A DNA stretch of 64,000 nucleotides. It comes from Lolium rigidum. Its lineage: Eukaryota > Streptophyta > Magnoliopsida > Poales > Poaceae. Position 1 is the stretch's first letter; each line of letters starts with the position of its first letter. The stretch spans positions 94,442,292 through 94,506,291 of the forward strand of contig NC_061510.1 in assembly GCF_022539505.1 (NCBI RefSeq). Direction: 5' to 3'. The position numbers and the translations under genes are program-made. Shown piece by piece: positions 10,341 to 21,130 of this stretch. The notes beneath the pieces are model-generated. The model saw only the letters and a program-made list of their open reading frames with translations. It was not told the DNA's origin and searched no databases.

Positions 10341-11519
10341 GGCCCACAGCCCCCTTCGGCCGCCTCTCTTTCGCGTACTTCTTCTCCCAGAAAACCTAAG
10401 CTCCAGAGAATAATCGCGAGGAGACACAGCCACCTATGCGGGGCGGAAAACACCAGAGAGAAAAGAGCTCTCCGGCAGGCTGAAATCCGCCGGGGAAATT
10501 CCCTCCCGGAGGGGGAAACCGACGGCATCATCACCGTCATCGAGCTGGACTTCATTGGGATCATCATCACCATCATCTCCACCACCGTCACCGTCATCTC
10601 CACCGCTGCACCTCATCACCGCTGTAACATCTAGGGTTGAATCTTGATTGTTTGGTAGGGGAACTCTCCCGTATTGATTACTCCTTGTTATTGATGCTAT
10701 TGAGTGAAACCATTGAACCAAGGTTTATGTTCAGATTGTTATTCATCATCATATCACCTCTGATCATGTTCCATATGATGTCTTGTGAGTAGTTCGTTTA
10801 GTTCTTGAGGACATGGGTGAAGTCTAAATGTTAGTAGTGAACTATGTTGAGTAATATTCAATGGTTTGATAATTAAGTTGTGGTGTTATTCTTCTAGTGG
10901 TGTCATGTGAACGTCGACTACATGATACTTCACCTTTATGGGCCTAGGGGAATACATCTTATATTCGTTTGCTAATTGTGGGGTTGTCGGAGTGACAACA
11001 ACCTCGAACCCCGTTGGTATATCGATGCGAGGAGGGATAGCAGGATCTCGTGGTTTAAGGCTGTGGTTAGATTTATCTTAATTACTTTCTTGTAGTTGCG
11101 GATGCTTGCAAGGGGTATAATCACAAGTATGTATTAGTCCTAGGAAGGGCGGTACATTAGCATAGGTTCACCCACACAATACTTATTAAAACAATGAAGA
11201 TTAATCAACTATATGAAGCGAAAGCACTAGACTAAATTCCCGTGTGTCCTCCAGAACATTTGGTCATTATAAGTAAACAAACCGGCTTGTCCTTTGTGCT
11301 AAAAAGGATTGGGCCACTCGCTGAAATTATTACTCTCGCATTTTACTTACTTGTACTTTATTCATCTGCTATATTAAAACCCCATGAATACTTGTCTGTG
11401 AGCATTTATAGTGAATCTTTCATTGAAACTGCTTGTCAACATCTTCTGCTCCTCGTTGGGTTCGACACTCTTATTTTTCGAAAGTACTACGATACACCCC
11501 CTATACTTGTGGGTCATCA
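10341..11519 (+). repeat. RT-A 3' LTR, second segment
   Basis: The sequence resumes after the GGCCC duplication and ends CTTGTGGGTCATCA at 11519. The terminal ATCA matches the TGAT start at 3591, so this is the true end of RT-A and the left border of the gene island. No credible ORF; the antisense frames around 10166-10721 are low-complexity CACCAT/CATCAT runs. Confidence 0.88.
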
Positions 11520-11600
11520 AGGGCCCAGACGTATTTCCGGTCACCGTGGACGCAAACGGTCGCTCAGTGTTCGTTTGCGTCGCCCTGTTGGAGATGTACT

Positions 11601-11925
11601 AAGGGCATGTACAATGGTAGAGAAGACTTCCCTTACCCCGCCACATCAGTTAGATAAGACATTAGATATAAGTCATACAATGCATTATTATTACAACCTT
11701 ACCTAGTAATTAATATTAATAATTAAATTTTGGTAGTAAAAAAAAATTTGCTAAGAGATACAATGGAGAAAATAGTCTTACTATTTTTTAAGAGATGATC
11801 CCTTGGGAAAAGATAACATTATCTCTCTTCATTTTCTCTCCTCCAACTAAGCAAAAATCTGATGTGGCATCTCTAAGGGAAAGCTGACATCACCCCATCC
11901 TAAGGTTAAGACCCACTAGCAAAAT
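11601..11925. mobile_element. MITE-like inverted-repeat element
   Basis: An AT-rich stretch is bounded by imperfect inverted arms. The left arm, 11628-11649, begins TTCCCTTACC and ends CCACATCAG. The right arm, 11859-11883, begins CTGATGTGGC and ends AGGGAAAG. The outer sequence starts AGGGCATGTACAATGGT, a motif I associate with small grass DNA transposons. The ends are not fixed because I could not identify a target duplication. Lying about 580 bp before the LQY1-type gene, it is in its upstream region. Confidence 0.5.
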
Positions 11926-12502
11926 TTCAACCGTAAATTCTAATTTTTTTGTAAAATATGTTTTTGTGAAAAGGCACAAAAAACAGCGACTTGCTGTAAG
12001 GGTTGAGGTAAAAACTGATTTATTGGTGCTCTCGTAAAATTAGAAACTTTCTTATAACATGATGTTAGCTCTTCCCCCTCTTGGATCGAAGTGTCTGGTA
12101 CGTACTTCATTTCTCAAAATCTGAAACTCTTTTGAGGAAAGTTAAAATCTGAAACTCTTTTGAGCACTCCTCACCTTTGGATGGTTACTTAACCGAAAAA
12201 CACCAGACGTGCGCCCCTAAAAACTACAGCTAGGACACATCCAGTAGATGGATCAGCGACCCGGCTGATCTGCCCCAATCCTAGTGTAGTGTTTTGAGAG
12301 GCTACCAAACTTCCAGAATGGATAATATCCATATCCGAAAAGGCCAAGCCCTGGCCACGAGGGGTGAGGAGCGCGGGTGTGTCGTCCTTCTGCTTCCCCC
12401 TGATCACCGCGCGTGAGTTCTGAAGCATGGGTTGCGCTTGACCTGCGCAGCAGGTGCTGTTCACCTTCACCCCTCTGCAAGACCACTGATATCTGAGGTG
12501 GT
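11926..12502 (+). other. Upstream region and probable 5' UTR of the LQY1-type gene
   Basis: The sequence becomes GC-rich from about 12340, as is usual near grass gene starts. I see no convincing TATA box close to the ATG. A repeated phrase (AAAATCTGAAACTCTTTTGAG) occurs twice at about 12116-12164. No other gene is visible here. Confidence 0.4.
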
Positions 12503-14142
12503 ATGGCCATGGCCACCACCTCCTCGCGGCTCACCACCACCTTCTCCTCCACGCCATGCTCGCCCACTACCATGGCGGGGCTTCCGCGGCAGCGAAAGCA
12601 TGGCTCGCGGTACCCTCGCATTCAGGCCATCGACCTCGACCAGAACACGGTGCGCCAAAATGCCACCTCAATTAGTTCTCCGGATGTTTTGACTTCACAC
12701 TCGAGAAGTTTTAACTCGCGTTTTCTTCGTGGCTTCAGATTGTGGCTATTGCTGTCGGCGTCGTCAGCGTCGGCGCCGGGATAGGTATCCCGATTTTCTA
12801 CGAGAATCAAATCGACAATTCTGTAAGTGCTTTGTTATTATTACTCAATCCAGTATGTAGCGGCTCGTTTCGCGTGAACAGGCAGTCGTTGAAAAATTAG
12901 TTTCTCCTAGTTTGTTGAACTGAGGTTTCTTTTTTTGGGGAAAAAAATGGCTGAAGTAAAGCTAGGATTAGCATTTTAGGAACGGGCTGAGGAGCCAAGC
13001 TGAATTGATTTTGCCCTTGCTATTTGCTCCAAATGATTTTGGTTTCCCCAAATGCAGGCTAAGAGGGACAACAAGCAGCCGTGCTTCCCCTGCAGCGGCA
13101 CTGGCGCGCGTACGTGATCATGCCCTTTGATTGATGAGTTTCCTGCGTTTATTCAAATTTACTTTTATAAACCTTTTGCTATGTACATGCTTGAACAGAA
13201 TGTAATGTTGGTCACAATGTGCATGGCACGTATACTGCTATCTGAATGTACCAATGTAGCCATATAAAATAGGATGAACTGTTGGAGTTTTTTATTCAAG
13301 ACGCAACAGCCAGTTTGTTTAGATAGCATTTTGTAAGATTCTACTTTCCTTGGAGGTGACATGGGTAATATTTGCATTTTGTAAGATTCTACTTTCCTTG
13401 GAGGTGACTTGGGTAATATTTCCTGTCCATGACTCATCCATGAAAGCCAAGTGTATTGCCTCCCAACGTTCTTTGGAAAATCGACGAGTTCTTTAAATAC
13501 GTTCTGATCTCCTCATTGATTTTCCAGAGGTATGCAGGTTTTGCACCGGAGCGGGCACTGTCACTGTGGTAATTGGCAGTGGTGAGTCTGAAGTGTCAAA
13601 GTGTGTAAACTGCGATGGCATTGGCTCTTTGACATGCACCACATGCCAAGGTAGTGGCATTCAACCACGCTATCTTGATCGCAGGTAATGGGTTGCTCTC
13701 CAAAAATCTGTGGAATAACCATGCTCTCAACAAATTCTGAATTTATGATGATTGCTGTTGAGTTCCTAAAACAAAATCAAGGTTAACTTATCATAATTAG
13801 TTGAAGCAATCATCCATAGGGTCTTTGCTGTAGAGATGACAAAGTTGCTTAACCGCGACTGGCCCAAAGTGTGTTCATAGGAATCGGCCATAGTGTCATG
13901 TGATGACCTTGCATATGCTTCTGAAGTTCTCATTAAGAGCAGATTTATCGAATATGTTTGTTTGTGCAGTAAAAAGGAATATTTTTTTTCTAATAGCGCA
14001 CTATTTGGCTAGGTGGTTCCAAAAAATGAATTTAATTTTTTTATAATAAGGAAATAAATGGATGTAGCTTGAACAAGAGACATGTCTGATGGTTTTGATA
14101 TTTGGTTTGTTAACCAGGGAGTTCAAGGACGATGATGATTGA
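12503..14142 (+). CDS. LQY1: LQY1-type thylakoid zinc-finger protein (DnaJ-type Cys-rich domain), 5 exons
   Basis: Exons 12503-12649, 12739-12822, 13058-13109, 13528-13684 and 14118-14142 join to 154 codons plus stop, all with GT/AG introns and consistent phases. The protein has a Ser/Thr-rich, basic N-terminal region of about 41 residues that fits a plastid transit peptide, one membrane segment (about 50-70, IVAIAVGVVSVGAGIGIPIF), then four CxxCxGxG motifs at 86-93, 97-104, 120-127 and 131-138 and an acidic tail. This order and length match Arabidopsis LQY1, known as a thylakoid zinc-finger protein with disulfide isomerase activity involved in photosystem II repair and re-assembly. Function here is by homology. 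All cysteines are present and no breaks are seen. A second ATG lies at 12509; the first is used because it opens the frame. Confidence 0.9.
13326..13421 (+). repeat. 48-bp tandem duplication in intron 3 of the LQY1-type gene
   Basis: Two head-to-tail copies, 13326-13373 and 13374-13421, differ at one visible base (GACATGGG versus GACTTGGG). The duplication is recent and contained within the intron. Confidence 0.85.
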
Positions 14143-15186
14143 TGTATTTGTCTTTACTGGCTAACGACAATATGGTAAGGAATCTGATCCAAGGATGATA
14201 CTACATACTCGGTGGAGATGTATCCGTCTGGACTGATCTGATCGTTTTGTGTTTTATTGTTTATTCGGTAAATATGTAAGGATGCAAGCACATGTACACT
14301 TTCGACTTCTGAAAACCATTGTCACTCTTTGGACATAGAGGAACGTTTTGTCAAACATATTTCAATTTATGTCATATATCGTGTTCTTTCGAGTTCAGAA
14401 GTTACCAGTTCACTCTCGGCTGTGTTGGTCATTACATTGTGGAATGGTGCTGCTCTGATCATTGGCAATGATTATTCCGCTGATCTTTGTATTATCCAAC
14501 CATCTGCTGTACTTGCAGGTTTAAAGGTTCTAAGGAACCATTTCAAAAAAAAAAGGTTCTAAGGAACCATATCCACTAGTGGACCTTGTATTCTTCATTG
14601 GAAGGTTGTACACTGTGTCTGCGTTTTACAAGCTTTTCATTGTTGATTTCTGCTAGAACCATGGTAGCAATCCAAATATCACATGTGTAATTGACTACTG
14701 TGCCGATTTTCTCCGTTGCCCTCAATACTTGAGCACAACAGAGATTTATGAAGTCGTGCACTATTTAGTTGAATGTGGTGGTAAATTGTTGATGCTGCAA
14801 CGCTTTATGCTCTCCACAGTTGGTTTTCGTGATTCTCAGACTGTTGGATTTAAGGTGATTGAGGCAGGCATGCGCACCAATGCTAGTCAATGGAGAATGC
14901 AGTGGATCACAGTTCACAAGAGTGCATCTACTTCATGTGCGACTATCCTTGCCCGGAGTCTTCTGCAAACCCTCGATCTTGCCGTTGCATTCAGGGAGTC
15001 ATGTAGTACAACTACGCTAGGCTGGCTAGTGGGGTTTGACATGGTTTTCCCTCCTAAAGCTGTGTGATAAACCGGCTATCTCGGTTCTGCTTATCTTCAT
15101 CCTACTAATAAGTTGTTGTATGATCTTAATTATGATGGCGTGCACTTCTGAATCTTGTGAGTAACCGGAAAACCAAAACTGATTAT
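14143..15186. other. 3' flank of the LQY1-type gene
   Basis: Probable 3' UTR followed by intergenic DNA. At 14523-14541 and 14552-14570 a 19-bp sequence containing GGTTCTAAGGAACC is directly repeated around a run of A residues. A frame at 14729-15067 lacks an ATG and any recognisable domain, so I do not call it a gene. Confidence 0.4.
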
Positions 15187-15540
15187 GGGTGCATATGCAC
15201 CTGGTATGTATAAAATATATTTCAAAAAATTAAAAAATTTAGGAAAAAAATTTAGCATGTAGAGGGACATGTTCTATGTGTACACATAAAGTTTCACGTA
15301 AAACCAACAATTTTTGTACCATGTGTAAAAAAGACAAATAATGCCTCGAGAAATAGACTATTTTAACACCAAAAATTTGTCTTTTTAGTACAGGGCACAA
15401 AACATATCGGTTTTTGCTGAAACAACTTTGTGAACATGTAACATGTCAAGGTATACACGAGGCATTTTTATTTTTATTTTTTTAACATTTGGAAATATGT
15501 TTAATATGCATTTCAAATAAAGGGTGCATATGCACTCGGG
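15187..15540 (+). mobile_element. MITE, 'GTGCATATGCAC' family, copy 1
   Basis: A 0.35-kb AT-rich element whose ends are inverted versions of each other: GGGTGCATATGCACC at the left and, on the other strand, GAGTGCATATGCACCC at the right. The interior contains a run with TAATGCCTCGAG. It is closely related to the inverted copy at 32352-32706 and more distantly to 15828-16178. No coding capacity. Family name not known to me. Confidence 0.7.
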
Positions 15541-15827
15541 TGCAGAAACACCCTGTCCGTGAGTAACCTACTAATAACGCTTTTCACTATGAAAAGTTTC
15601 TTACCGCATTTTCATAAAAGTAATTAAAACTTAATGTGCAACTACCCAATACATTGGCACTTAAGTGTAGTTTCTTAGAGATGTTGAATTTAATGATTTT
15701 CGGTTCATGCTTTGTATGGTTAGACTAGCCAAAAAAAAATTACTACAACTATGTGCAAGGGTTCTTTCTTAGCTAAGACTAATCATAGCAGTATCATGTA
15801 TGTGGTGGGAGTGGTGTTTTGGAACAT

Positions 15828-16178
15828 GAGTGCATATGCTCCCTATATTTTGAAATGCATGTTATGAATATTTTAAATTTCAAAAAAATTGAAACAAAAA
15901 ATTTGTACATACATCTTCACGTGCTACGCGCTTACAAAGTCGTTTCATAAAAAATCGACTTATCATGTGACGTGTGTAAAAAAGACAAAATTCAGTGCTA
16001 TAAATAATGTTTTTCACAAGATAAAGTTTCTCCTTTTTACATAGACCACAAAAAATATTGGTTTTTCGTGAAACTTAGCGAATGCACATACATTATGGAG
16101 ATGTACATGTAGAATTTTTTATCAAATTTTTTTGACATTTCGAAATATGTTTTTTTGGTAGAGGGAGCATACGCACCT
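15828..16178 (+). mobile_element. MITE, 'GTGCATATGCAC' family, copy 2 (diverged)
   Basis: It begins GAGTGCATATGCTCCC and ends GGAGCATACGCACC, the same inverted design and length as copy 1, with a similar interior (stretches such as AAAAAAGACAAA), but the interior is diverged. It lies only 290 bp from copy 1. Confidence 0.6.
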
Positions 16179-16837
16179 GGGAGCCGAATTGAATTTCCCC
16201 ATGTATGTGATACTATTATAATCCCTCATTGCCATAATATCGTGAATATGAGATTTTTTTTAAAGCCAAACTCCATCAACTTTGACCAAATTTATTAAGA
16301 TAAATATTTATATCCACAATACCAAATGGATACCATACAAAAATATGCGCTATATTGAATCTGATGGTATTGATTTTGTATTCGAGATGTTGATAATTTT
16401 TTCTACATACTTTGTCATTTTTTATATCGGTAGAATTTTTAAAATTCTTATATGCACTGAGTGTATGCGCGTATTGTGAGCATCTATGTATATATTGTGT
16501 TTCGGGAAAAACTCTAGTGGGCTGGAGGTGCCACCGCCCTCCGAACCATCCAACCACGGGTTGGTTCTTTTCGCGGTCGTAATATCATGTTCCCTCCGTT
16601 TCAATAAATAAGGATTCTAGATTTAATTAAAAGACAACAACATATTTTTTATTGAGGTAACAAATCAACACCATCTTAGTTTGATCGATTTTATAGATAA
16701 AAATATGAACATTTAGAGGGGTAGGATAGTCTGGAATTCGCCTTCAAGCCGCAAATACTCGTATCTCCAGAGCCCGGGGAGCCCAAGCAGAGGCCCAAAA
16801 TACACTTTCGTGTCCCGGTTTGTTAGCTCCGCCGCCG
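16179..16837. other. Region upstream of the small nuclear-type protein gene
   Basis: AT-rich sequence with a fragment of Stowaway-like MITE end (TTCCCTCCGTTTCAATAAAT near 16590). It rises in GC content from about 16740 toward the ATG. No other gene seen. Confidence 0.35.
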
Positions 16838-17893
16838 ATGGCCGCCGAGCAGCCGTCGGAGAAGAAACCGCAGCCGGAGAAGAAGGCACCGCTCCCGAAA
16901 GTGGTCACGCTCAACAAGGCCCTCAAGCTGGTGAGCTCCGAATCATCCGCCCCTCGCTTCATCCTCCTCCTTACCCTCTTCTGTTCCTCCTGGCAAAAAG
17001 GTGTTCGATGTAGTGCATCTGTGCTTAGGTTAGGAGCATATAGAACGGCCGCGCTGTTGTTTCAGTTTAGGCGATTGCTAGGTCTTGCAAGAAGGGATGC
17101 TCTGCGCCGAGAAGCATCCACGGCCATGCCCACAGTGGCCGGGGGAGGATCAAAATTTTGTTATGCCGAAGTCGACACCATACACTGAGAACGAGTATAA
17201 GCATAATTTTAGGATATAAGCGATAAAGCTTGTTGTTCACTAACGAGCATCCAATTAGAGCAATGTAACCTGTGGCTCTGAGTATATCATACTTATTAAC
17301 CCTCACATATTTCTCAGCATAATTGAACCCAGAGGGCAAACTCAATCTATGAACTTGCTGCCAGACTGTGTTATGGCAGATGCCACTGCTATCCATGATA
17401 CCGTATAGGTTTTCGTTAGTGTGCTTGTTAAATGTTTGATAGAACAAATTGAGTCGTACTCACCCATTTCATATGTTGTTCTCAGGCCCAAACATGGGTG
17501 GACAAAATGAGTGGGCAGGAGCCAGATGAACTGAACGATAAGGATTTTGAGGGTCGGCCATCAGGGTATCATTCACTAGTGCTTATTGTTAGCATTTGTT
17601 CCTGGATAACTTGTTTAAGAGGCTGACAAATTTGTTGTAGGCTTGGTCTTGGTGCTAGAGTCGCACCGAATGTGAGGCGTGCAGCTCCCACTGATCCGGT
17701 TGAGAGGAGGTTGCTCGGAAAGGTGAATGCGCAGAAGAGAAAGTCTGCAGAGGAGGAGAAAAGAAACACTCAGGACGTGAATGAGTCCAGCGATGATGAT
17801 AGCGGTGAGCCTCAAGGTAGAACCAGTGCTTGTAGCAAGAAGAGGGAACTGCCTTCTGTTACTTCACTGCCATTACGGAAGAAGGCCAAGTGA
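16838..17893 (+). CDS. Small lysine-rich protein, DUF3245-like, 3 exons
   Basis: Exons 16838-16930, 17486-17565 and 17641-17893 join to 141 codons plus stop with canonical GT/AG borders. The N-terminus (MAAEQPSEKKPQPEKKAPL) is charged and disordered. The middle carries the conserved-looking block LNKALKLAQTWVDKMSG, then GRPSGLGLGARVAP. The C-terminus is rich in Lys, Arg, Glu and Ser (KVNAQKRKSAEEEKR, ESSDDDSG) and ends LPLRKKAK. Two or three basic clusters suggest nuclear or nucleolar location. The block resembles the eukaryotic family I remember as DUF3245, of unknown function; I am not certain of the Pfam label. The ATG at 16838 is the first in frame and has a favourable GCCGCCGATGG context. 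Confidence 0.78.
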
Positions 17894-19235
17894 CAATTTG
17901 TATGCATGAATCATCTGAATATTCACACATAACTTGATGTTCCCCTAGGCTGGTTCTATTTCCATGTACTGCTTACACCCTAATATGTGTATTTGCTAAA
18001 TGTCAGGGCATAGTTGTGCTGGATACTTCTAATGCTTATTGGCAATTCAATTCGAGAAATTCTAGTGTCCTCCTTCTGAAATTTCAGAGCCTAATTTCCC
18101 ATTTGATTCTCTGAAATTTCTGCTACACCTATTCCAACTTCTGTCAAACTTGCACTTACTTTATATCTGTTTGAATCTTTTTTTTGATGACTAAATTAAT
18201 TTAGATGTGACCTTATTGTATATGGAAAAGGCGAATACTTGCTTTTCAGTACTATTTTTTTGGAACTTTTTCGATGCTATATGTTTAAAGGTCCATCCAA
18301 TACATTGAGTTGATCATTTCTTGTTATGACTGTTACTGTTTTGAGGAACAAAATTGTTTAGGTTTAATAATGCCATTATGATTGCAATATGTGATATGTA
18401 AGAAGTAGCACAGGTGTTTGCTCTTCTTTTGTAATTGAGAATGAAAAAAAGATGGTTTTCAATTTGTCCTGTCTTATATTTCTAAAAGAGGAACCCACGT
18501 GGAAATGAAGGATATGTGGATCCTTGAAAGTAGACACCTCCTACTGGTTAGTAGTTTCCACACCATCTTGATGGAGTATGTCTGTGGCTGGGGTACAAAG
18601 GATCTTAGAGAACCAAGAGAAATACATTGGCATATGGTTCTACTAAGGCTAGCAATGCAGGGTTTCTGAATGTGTTTGAGTCTTGACATAATATAAGTGT
18701 CAGGCTACAAATCAATGAATGAAGCCATGTTACTGCATTGCGCAAGACTAACCCCTGTAAGTGTCAAAAGTTTCAAATACATACTTTTTGTAACTATCCC
18801 CTTGAATAATTTTTGTCCTTGTCCATTTTGTAAGGTGCCCAGCATCCTGGTTTCTCTGTACTATTTAATCAACGCATTTTCTTTTGGATTATTCACGGCA
18901 AAAGAGCTGGAAGATGAATGACTTCTCTAGATGGCAATATCTGGACAAGCTAGATGGGTGAGTAGTCACAAGACCATATGAACCTATTGCAAAAATCTTA
19001 GGTGCATGCCTACATAAAGCAACAAATAGGAGAACAGGGTGGGATATGTCTAGTTAGGGAAATTGGGAGTCCTTAGTCAGATTATTATTTGAAGTAGTTC
19101 TTCTGCCCCTGGTAATAATCTACCATTCTGATCAATAAACCATGTCCTAGAACGAGAGGATGCTGAATTGCTGATATGACTCGAAGTTGCTGCCATGGAC
19201 AGCAGAAGTTTTCTTATTCTTGTCCGGGCACTCAC
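17894..19235. other. Intergenic region between two genes
   Basis: Probable 3' UTR of the upstream gene, then AT-rich DNA. I see no recognisable element or gene. The frames in it are short and without domains. Confidence 0.4.
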
Positions 19236-21130
19236 TCACCCTGTTCTTGCATGTTGATTTTCTTGCTCTCTCTGCTTTTTCAATTCTTCTATTCTTTGTT
19301 GTAGCCCTGCAGATCTACTGTCTGCAAGCTTAAGACATGCATCTGCGGCAGCTTGTGCTGCCATTGCACTGGCGGCTAGTTTCTCTTTTAGCTGTATCTT
19401 GCTGTTTGCAGCATCTAAGTCTGATTTTACCCTTTGCAGTTCCTCTTTGAGCAAGGTCACCTGAAAAGGCACCATATTATAGTACAGCTCCTCTGATGAA
19501 CGACCAAATGAGAGTATATGATATCATGCTCTATTAAAGGCATTGTCAAGACGTTTTCCCTATTGCTTTTGGTGCAAACTGAAGGGTTTCAGTCTTACGA
19601 GTTTTCGAACTAATAAAAGGTGGGCATGTTTATCATTTATATGTTGTGCTCTAATTACTATGAAGAACATCATATCAACACGCAAATGCTCTGATGCTAA
19701 TTTTTCGTTCATCAGTCTGAGAAGCACTTCTGATGACTTCAAGGGAACCATTTTAATGAAGCTCAGGACAAACTTACTTCTGATGACTTCAAGGTTTAGT
19801 TCTTTGATGGCAGTTTTTCCAGCTTCTACCTCCAACGCACATGCCTCTCTCCACCTTGAAGTTTCCTGTTCTACTTTTTTAATCCCTACAGTGAGCTTTT
19901 CCACCTTTAGTATTAAATAGTAGACTTCAGTTCCTTCTCAAATACTGGGCTAGCAAATAAAATAAACTGGATAGAATAGATAGATAATAATTGTGCTTAT
20001 AGCCTTGTACACTGAAGTTGGAAAAAAGTCTTGTTCTCTCAGATCTTGCATGTAACTCGTGTTTGATTATCTTCTGAGCATGTTCAGCAGCGAGGAGATG
20101 AAATGATCACAATCTGACCTGCTGGAGCAGTTTGATGTTATCACTATCAGGTAGCACTAGTTGCAGGCAGGTTCTCTAATCTTTCCATAAAAAAGTTTAT
20201 CAAACACAGCTTTGGTCAACGACAGCTTAGTTTACCTGGACTTGTCTAAGGCCTGTCTGAGATTATTGATTTCGTGATGCAGGTTTTTCAGTGTCTTACC
20301 GACTATTGAAACCTGAAAGGAAACAACTTGAAGGAGTTTATGAGCTGTCAAGTTTTCTAGTGGGCAATGATTTCAGTTGACAACTTATAAATATATGGTG
20401 ATCATGGAGATTACATGGCAATGATATATAATCTAAAAAATGACAACTATGTATAGTATATTTTGTAGCCAGTGCTTCAGATTATTATTATCTAAACAAC
20501 AGAACTATTGCAGATTCGGAGGAATAATGTAGAATTATTTAGTATACTTACCAGACTGTCAACCTCCTGTTTACTTTCTCTTCCATTTCATGCTACCATA
20601 CTGGCATCGCAGCTGCTCATCTCTTCTTGTGATTCTCCACCTATCACTTCCATGATGAATCCAAAGCCAACCTTCTGCAATCCCTTCTCAATAATCTGCA
20701 GGATTGCACTTCTTCTCTGATCACCATCGGTCGTAAACACAGGGAGGCTATTCTCCGCCACCTCCTCAATTATAGCAACTTCAAGCATGCTCCCAGTATC
20801 CTGGTTCTCCTTCATTAAGCTTGATATCACACTCCCCATCCTGCTTTTCTCCTTCCTTTCCTTCTCCCTGCACTGTGAGATTTTGATCTCCACCTCCTTG
20901 GCCAGATCATGAATATTGAGAGCTTCCCGTTCTAGGAATCTAATCCCATCCTCCGGATCAAGATTTGATTGCTCGGAAATCCTTTCTACCTTCTCCTCAG
21001 AAGCTATGTCCAGGATGTTCTCCAAGATCCCATCCTTGGATGGAGCGAGGCAACAATCTTCTACATACAAACTTGGTTTGATGATCCATGGCTGGTATGG
21101 TATGTACAGGTATCTGGTGCAAGGGAGGAA
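19236..21130 (-). pseudogene. Coiled-coil protein gene, probably degraded
   Basis: Several minus-strand exons can be traced. The first coding block (about 20600-21110) contains YVEDCCLAPSKDGILENILD and a long helical region, but it runs into a TGA at 20588-20590 before a good donor at about 20551. A second exon at about 20236-20311 (VSIVGKTLKNLHHEINNLRQ) has clean borders. A block at about 20105-20175 needs a one-base shift. Another at about 19790-19904 contains VEQETSRWREACALEVEAGK, and the last exon, 19236-19460, begins VTLLKEELQRVKSDLDAANS and ends at a normal stop. All blocks have heptad-type coiled-coil sequence, so this looks like a plant myosin-like or paramyosin-like coiled-coil protein. 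Family and function are not recognised. One stop and at least one frameshift argue for a pseudogene, but mis-set exon borders could also explain them. Confidence 0.55.

Larger units (their letters stand above)
1..11519 (+). mobile_element. RT-A: 3' part of an Athila-lineage Ty3/gypsy retrotransposon
   Basis: The window opens inside the integrase of a gypsy element. In order there follow an env-position ORF, a long noncoding 3' region, a polypurine tract ending at 3590 and a 3' LTR beginning TGATACGTCC at 3591. The LTR is split at 3927/10346 by RT-B and ends GGGTCATCA at 11519, so its termini are the inverted pair TGAT/ATCA. The two LTR pieces sum to about 1.51 kb. The lineage is inferred from the integrase sequence, the env-position ORF and the tRNA-Asp type primer sites of related elements here. 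It resembles the WHAM/Sumaya group, but that name is from memory. The 5' half lies outside the window. Confidence 0.85.

Noticed and set aside
14729..15067. Plus-strand frame of 112 codons
   Set aside because: No ATG at the start, no similarity recognised, no splice context.
17067..17447. Minus-strand frame of 126 codons in intron 1 of the small nuclear-type gene
   Set aside because: No domain recognised, and it lies opposite an intron with good borders. Most likely chance.
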